A stretch of 64,000 nt of DNA, taken from positions 930,001 to 994,000 of the forward strand of contig NZ_CP182486.1 of assembly GCF_052327305.1 (NCBI RefSeq), in the 5' to 3' direction. The stretch's first letter is position 1. Each line of letters opens with the position of its first letter. Below, in pieces: positions 59,939-64,000 of this stretch. The position numbers and the translations under genes are program-made. This stretch comes from Sphingobium sp052327305. Lineage in GTDB: Bacteria > Pseudomonadota > Alphaproteobacteria > Sphingomonadales > Sphingomonadaceae. The notes beneath the pieces are model-generated. The model was given only the letters and a program-made list of their open reading frames with translations, was not told where the DNA came from and searched no databases.

Positions 59939-61270
59939 ATGGCGCTTCCGGCAACAGGCAATGGCGGAGCTTCGGCTTCTTCCGGCGGAATTTCGCAGAG
60001 TTACCGTCCGGCCCTTACCCTGCTTGCAAGCCTGTTCTTCATGTGGGGCTTCATCACCGTCATCAACAATACGTTGCTGCCTCATTTGCGCAGCGTGTTC
60101 GATCTCAATTATACCCAGACGACCCTCATCGAGAGCGTGTGGTTCATCGCTTATTTCGTGGCGTCGATCCCTTCGGCCAAGCTTATCGAGCGGATTGGCT
60201 ACCAGAAATCGCTGGTTGTCGGCCTACTCATCATGGCGGCCGGATCGCTCGGCATGACGCTGGCTGCAAGCATCCCCTCCTACGGGGTAACGCTTGTCAT
60301 GCTGTTCATCATCGCCAGCGGCATCACGCTGCTGCAGGTGGCGGCAAACCCTTATGTCGCGGTGATCGGCCCGGCTGAAACCTCGTCGTCCCGCCTTAAT
60401 CTGGTGCAGGCCATGAACTCGGCCGGCACGATGCTCGCGCCGCTCTTCGGCGCCTATCTCATCCTCGGCCGATCCAAGGGCGGCACGGCGGAGGCCGGCA
60501 CAGTGCTGACGCAAGCCGAGCGGCTGGCCGACGCGCAATCAGTGATTTTGCCTTATGTCATCGTCGCGGTCGTCCTCGCGGTGCTGGCCGTCATCATCGC
60601 CCGTTTCCCGCTCCCCGCCATGGGCGCAGCGACCACGCGCCACAGCAAGGAAGAGCGGAAGAATCATTCGCTCTGGAAGCACCGTAATCTGGTCTTCGGC
60701 GTGCCGGCGATCTTCATTTACCTGATCGCGGAAATCGGGGTGGCGAACCTTTTCGTCAACTTCGTCAGCCAGCCGGAAATCGCCAACCTGACCCATGAGC
60801 AGGCGGGCAAGTATCTCACCTTCCTGTGGGGCGGCATGATGATCGGTCGCTTCCTGGGCTCCGCGATCATGCAACGGATTCCGGCGGAGACCGTGCTTGC
60901 CGCCTTCTCAGTGGGGGCGTTCGTGGTGATGCTGGTGACCGTGTTCACGACCGGCCCCGTGGCTATGTGGGCGCTGATCCTCGTCGGTCTGTTCCACTCG
61001 ATCATGTTCCCGACCATCTTCACGCTCGGTATCAAGGGCCTCGGCCCGCTCACCGAAGAAGGATCGGGCCTTCTCATCATGGCGATTGCCGGTGGCGCCC
61101 TCGTTGTCGTGCAGGGCTGGCTTGCGGATATTTACGGTCTGCAGGCGTCCTTCCTGCTCACCGCCGCGTGCGAGCTTTACGTGCTGTTCTACGCGCTCTG
61201 GGGCTGCAAGACGACGGGCACGCAGATGCCTGTCGCAGGTGACAAGCCAAGCGAGACCGTCGCGCATTGA
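59939..61270 (+). CDS. Sugar:proton symporter, FucP family (MFS)
   Basis: 443 residues from the ATG at 59939, which has a GAGAGAGGG site. Twelve helices; LASLFFMWGFITVINNTLLPHL is the FucP/GluP signature (shown in part: FFMWGFITVINN), and the AANPYVAVIGPAETSSSRLNLVQ stretch is typical (in part: NPYVAVIGP and SRLNLVQ). It imports a monosaccharide with protons. Given the gene set, L-arabinose is the likely substrate. It is divergent from the arabonate dehydratase operon. Confidence 0.9.
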   Translation: MALPATGNGGASASSGGISQSYRPALTLLASLFFMWGFITVINNTLLPHLRSVFDLNYTQTTLIESVWFIAYFVASIPSAKLIERIGYQKSLVVGLLIMAAGSLGMTLAASIPSYGVTLVMLFIIASGITLLQVAANPYVAVIGPAETSSSRLNLVQAMNSAGTMLAPLFGAYLILGRSKGGTAEAGTVLTQAERLADAQSVILPYVIVAVVLAVLAVIIARFPLPAMGAATTRHSKEERKNHSLWKHRNLVFGVPAIFIYLIAEIGVANLFVNFVSQPEIANLTHEQAGKYLTFLWGGMMIGRFLGSAIMQRIPAETVLAAFSVGAFVVMLVTVFTTGPVAMWALILVGLFHSIMFPTIFTLGIKGLGPLTEEGSGLLIMAIAGGALVVVQGWLADIYGLQASFLLTAACELYVLFYALWGCKTTGTQMPVAGDKPSETVAH

Positions 61271-61352
61271 GGGTCCGCCGACAGGCGCAAATGACTAAAA
61301 TCTCCGGACGCTTGGGAAAGCTCGCGACGGAGCAACAGAGGGGGAGAGCGGA

Positions 61353-62279
61353 ATGCGAGCTTTGAAAAGCGTGGGTCAGGGAGCGATGCTGCTGGCCTTC
61401 GCGATCACGGCCCTAGCCGCCTCGCCCCTCGCCGCCCAATCTCCCGAACCGGTCACGACGCCGGGCAACGGCGCCTACCCAACGCTTTATGAGCAGGTTG
61501 CGGGACTGCCCGACCATGTCGTTTATCGCCCCCGGAACATGGACGCGCTGGGCACGCAAAAGCTTCCCATCTACGTCTTCGGCAACGGCGGATGCAGCGC
61601 CGATGGCACGAGTTCGCGCAATCACCTGCTCCAGATCGCCTCGCACGGCTATCTCGCCATAGCTCCAGGCACGATTCCTGTTCCCGGCAAGAACGCCGAT
61701 GAACCGTCGCAGGGCACGCCCGGCCAACTCACGCTCGCCACGCCGGCGGACGCCCTCTCGACCGCGATCGACTGGGCCGTGCGCGAGAACGAGCGGGCGG
61801 GTAGCCCATTCTATCACCGCCTCGCGACGGACAAGATCGCGGCCTCAGGTTGGAGCTGCGGCGGCCTGCAAGCAATCATCACTGCGCAGGAGCCGCGCGT
61901 GAAGACGGCCGTCATCATGAATAGCGGCGTGTTCAATGGCGCGAGCCCCATCCCCGGACTCAACGCCACCAAGGCGATGGTCGACACGCTGCACGGCTCC
62001 GCCCTCTACATCTTGGGCGGACCGGATGACATGGCCTATCCGAACGGCACGGACGACTTCCGCCGGATCACCACTTTGCCCGCTGCCCTGGTCAACATCC
62101 CGGTGGGCCATGGCGGCACATATATGGAGCCGAATGGAGGCATCGCAGCGGAAGTCGTGACGGCCTGGCTCGACTGGAAGCTGAAGGGCGACACCGTCGC
62201 AGCGAAACAGTTCGAAGGCGGCGCCTGCGGCTTCTGCAAGGACAGTCGCCTCACCATAGAACGCAAGAATATTCGCTGA
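61353..62279 (+). CDS. Secreted alpha/beta hydrolase
   Basis: 308 residues with a signal peptide (LLAFAITALAASPLAAQ). The GWSCGG motif fits GxSxG, with YVFGNGGCS as the oxyanion region and VGHGG carrying the histidine. Several cysteines (GACGFC near the end) suggest disulfides in the periplasm. Placed between transporter and arabinofuranosidase, it may remove ester groups from arabinose-containing polymers; this is inferred from context. Confidence 0.8.
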   Translation: MRALKSVGQGAMLLAFAITALAASPLAAQSPEPVTTPGNGAYPTLYEQVAGLPDHVVYRPRNMDALGTQKLPIYVFGNGGCSADGTSSRNHLLQIASHGYLAIAPGTIPVPGKNADEPSQGTPGQLTLATPADALSTAIDWAVRENERAGSPFYHRLATDKIAASGWSCGGLQAIITAQEPRVKTAVIMNSGVFNGASPIPGLNATKAMVDTLHGSALYILGGPDDMAYPNGTDDFRRITTLPAALVNIPVGHGGTYMEPNGGIAAEVVTAWLDWKLKGDTVAAKQFEGGACGFCKDSRLTIERKNIR

Positions 62280-62335
62280 GATGAGAGCGCCGGCCGCTCC
62301 TTTTGGGTTCGCCGAGCGAAACAGTCGCGCAGTCG

Positions 62336-62363
62336 TTGCGCAATATTTGTCGGACTATATGAT
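62336..62363 (+). promoter_or_regulatory. Probable promoter of the arabinofuranosidase gene
   Basis: TTGCGC (62336-62341), 16-bp spacer, TATGAT (62358-62363), 107 bp before the start codon. The operator element fills the spacer and covers part of the -10, as expected for repression. Confidence 0.55.
62344..62361 (+). promoter_or_regulatory. GntR/FadR-type operator, copy 2
   Basis: TATTTGTCGGACTATATG. Inverted relative to copy 1, with one mismatch in 18. The centre TTGTCGGACTA again fits TNGTNNNACNA. It sits inside the promoter of the GH51 gene. Confidence 0.7.
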
Positions 62364-62469
62364 CGCGCCGAAACCCCGGTAAACGCATTTGATGATCGCC
62401 GCCGACGCGAGCCTTGGTAGCCCCGCAACGGGCTGAACCCTGGAGAGGCGGCATAGAAAGGGAGAAGCA

Positions 62470-64000
62470 ATGTTCAGGACCAACCGACCGCTCTGCATGG
62501 CGCTATTGCTTGCAGGAGCGGCCGCGCCGGTATTCGCCCAGTCCGGGCAGAATAGCGCGGTGCCCATCGCCGTCGATGCCACGAAGCCGGGCGCCAAGAT
62601 CGACCGCAATATCTTCGGTCAGTTCGCTGAACATCTCGGCACCGGTATCTATGGCGGTGTCTGGGTTGGCAAGGACTCGCCCATTCCGAACGTCCGCGGC
62701 ATCCGCTCGGACGTCGTGGGCGCGCTCAAAGCCATCAAGGTGCCCAATGTGCGCTGGCCGGGCGGCTGCTTCGCCGACGAGTATCACTGGCGCGACGGCA
62801 TTGGCGATCCCAAGAAGCGCAGCATCACCGCGAACGCCAACTGGGGCGGCGCGGTCGAGGACAACGCCTTTGGCACGGACGAGTTCTTCGACTTCGCCAA
62901 GCAGATCGGCACTGAGGCCTATGTCTCAGTGAATGTCGGCTCCGGCACGATCAAGGAAGCTGCCGACTGGATGGCGTACATGACCGCGTCACCAAACAGC
63001 ACAGCCGGGAAGGAACGCGCGGCCAATGGTCACCCGGAGCCTTACAAGGTCAAATATGTCGGCCTGGGCAATGAGAGCTGGGGCTGTGGCGGGTCGATGA
63101 CGCCCGAGCATTATGTCGACGAAATGAAGAAGTACGCGCGTTTCGTCCGCAACTATAACCCCGCGCAGCAGGTCAACACCAATCCCGCGACCAGCCCCTC
63201 AAAGGCGCCGGCCAATGTGGAAGAGATGCAGCGCATCGCCGTCGGCCCGAATGGTGACGACACATCCTACACCGAAGCCGTGATGAAGGCGTGGAAGGAT
63301 CACGATTGGGCTTGGAACATCGAAGGCCTCTCGCTTCACTCCTACACCGTGGTGAAGTGGCCCCCTGCCGTTCCGAGCATCAACTTCGGGGAAAGCGAAT
63401 ATGCCGCGATCCTGAAGTCCACGCTGGAGATGGACAATCTGATCCGCCTGCATGGCGCGATCATGGACAAATATGACCCGGAGAAGAAAGTCCCGCTCGT
63501 CGTGGACGAATGGGGCACCTGGTATGCCAAGCTCCCCAACAGTCCCGAGGGCTTCCTCCAGCAGCAGAACTCGATGCGCGACGCGATGGTTGCGGCGCTC
63601 AACATTAACATCTTCGCCAGGCATGGCGACCGTGTGCGCATGGCCAACATCGCGCAGATGGTGAATGTGCTGCAGGCCATGATCTTTACGGACGGGCCGA
63701 AGATGGTGCTGACGCCCACCTATCACATCTTCAAGATGTACGTGCCGTTCCAGGATGCGACGCTGGTTCCCGTCTCGTTCGACGCGGGCACTTACACCAG
63801 TGGCGACATCAAACTGCCACGAGTGGATGCCATCGCCGCGCGTGATGCGGCCGGCAAGCTCTGGCTGACCGTCACCAATCTTGACCCCAATCGCCCGGCC
63901 CGTATCGAGGCGTCGTTCAAAGGCGTGACCGCCAGAACGGCGCGGGGACAAGTGCTTACCGCTCCGCGCGTGGACAGCATCAACACCTTCGCTGCGCCGA
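62470..64000 (+). CDS. Secreted alpha-L-arabinofuranosidase, GH51 (3' end outside window)
   Basis: 510 residues visible, cut by the window edge; GH51 enzymes of this type are about 500-550. A signal peptide (ALLLAGAAAPVFA) sends it to the periplasm. The acid/base E202 lies in GLGNESWG and the nucleophile E347 in LVVDEWGTW. RWPGGCFADEYHWRDGIG is the substrate-binding hallmark (in part RWPGGCF). It releases L-arabinose from arabinan, arabinoxylan or their oligomers. A GGGAGAAG site precedes the ATG. Confidence 0.95.
   Translation, partial: MFRTNRPLCMALLLAGAAAPVFAQSGQNSAVPIAVDATKPGAKIDRNIFGQFAEHLGTGIYGGVWVGKDSPIPNVRGIRSDVVGALKAIKVPNVRWPGGCFADEYHWRDGIGDPKKRSITANANWGGAVEDNAFGTDEFFDFAKQIGTEAYVSVNVGSGTIKEAADWMAYMTASPNSTAGKERAANGHPEPYKVKYVGLGNESWGCGGSMTPEHYVDEMKKYARFVRNYNPAQQVNTNPATSPSKAPANVEEMQRIAVGPNGDDTSYTEAVMKAWKDHDWAWNIEGLSLHSYTVVKWPPAVPSINFGESEYAAILKSTLEMDNLIRLHGAIMDKYDPEKKVPLVVDEWGTWYAKLPNSPEGFLQQQNSMRDAMVAALNINIFARHGDRVRMANIAQMVNVLQAMIFTDGPKMVLTPTYHIFKMYVPFQDATLVPVSFDAGTYTSGDIKLPRVDAIAARDAAGKLWLTVTNLDPNRPARIEASFKGVTARTARGQVLTAPRVDSINTFAAP

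Noticed and set aside
1..64000. CRISPR arrays, insertion sequences, integrase/att sites, riboswitches
   Set aside because: I saw no regularly spaced repeats, transposase or integrase frames, duplicated target sites, or recognisable riboswitch cores; not excluded by computation.

Overview
The window is chromosomal DNA from an alphaproteobacterium, most likely a sphingomonad (Sphingobium, Sphingomonas or Novosphingobium type). The grounds are high GC with short intergenic gaps, a small SRP RNA upstream of dnaX, tandem class-V cysteine desulfurases, and an oxidative arabinose gene set with a secreted GH51 enzyme. No genus can be fixed from sequence alone. I see no insertion sequence, prophage, CRISPR array or rRNA operon.

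Layout. 1-7.5 kb: MFS exporter fragment, cysK, SleB-type hydrolase, a MerR regulator with its acyl-CoA dehydrogenase, hisI, a Leu/Glu-type dehydrogenase and tRNA-His. 7.6-15.4 kb (minus strand): HU, lon, ybaB, dnaX, SRP RNA, a 2Fe-2S ferredoxin and two cysteine desulfurases. 15.5-23.3 kb: small hydrolases, rpiB, glyA-nrdR-trmJ, chorismate mutase, an acyltransferase, rpsD and a secreted esterase.

23.6-44.3 kb is a complete ABC-transporter-dependent (group 2/3 type) capsule locus in two converging arms. The plus-strand arm makes and attaches the Kdo linker (kpsF, kdsB, kdsA, a lipoprotein hydrolase, kpsC-like, kpsS). The minus-strand arm starts with the export machinery (kpsE, kpsM, kpsT) and continues with three single-domain GT4 enzymes, gmd, a very large tandem GT4 protein, a WcbI-GSCFA fusion, an Rmd-like reductase and the outer-membrane exporter. 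Gmd plus the reductase suggest a GDP-6-deoxyhexose, perhaps GDP-D-rhamnose. The serotype-specific core is clearly AT-richer than its flanks. Its leader holds a terminator-like hairpin with ten U residues just before kpsE.

44.4-48.5 kb: agmatine-to-putrescine genes (aguA, aguB), a methyltransferase, uracil-DNA glycosylase, folK and tRNA-Lys. 49.1-54.2 kb: a possible envelope-lipid module (TagF-like transferase plus flippase on plus; lipid kinase, a possible Tam41-like nucleotidyltransferase and a MobA-like nucleotidyltransferase on minus).

55.9-64 kb: oxidative L-arabinose use (arabonate dehydratase, AraD1, an S-formylglutathione-hydrolase-like esterase, FucP-type transporter, secreted esterase, GH51 arabinofuranosidase cut by the window end). 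Two near-identical 18-bp elements that fit the FadR/GntR operator pattern lie in the two promoter regions and probably co-regulate the set.
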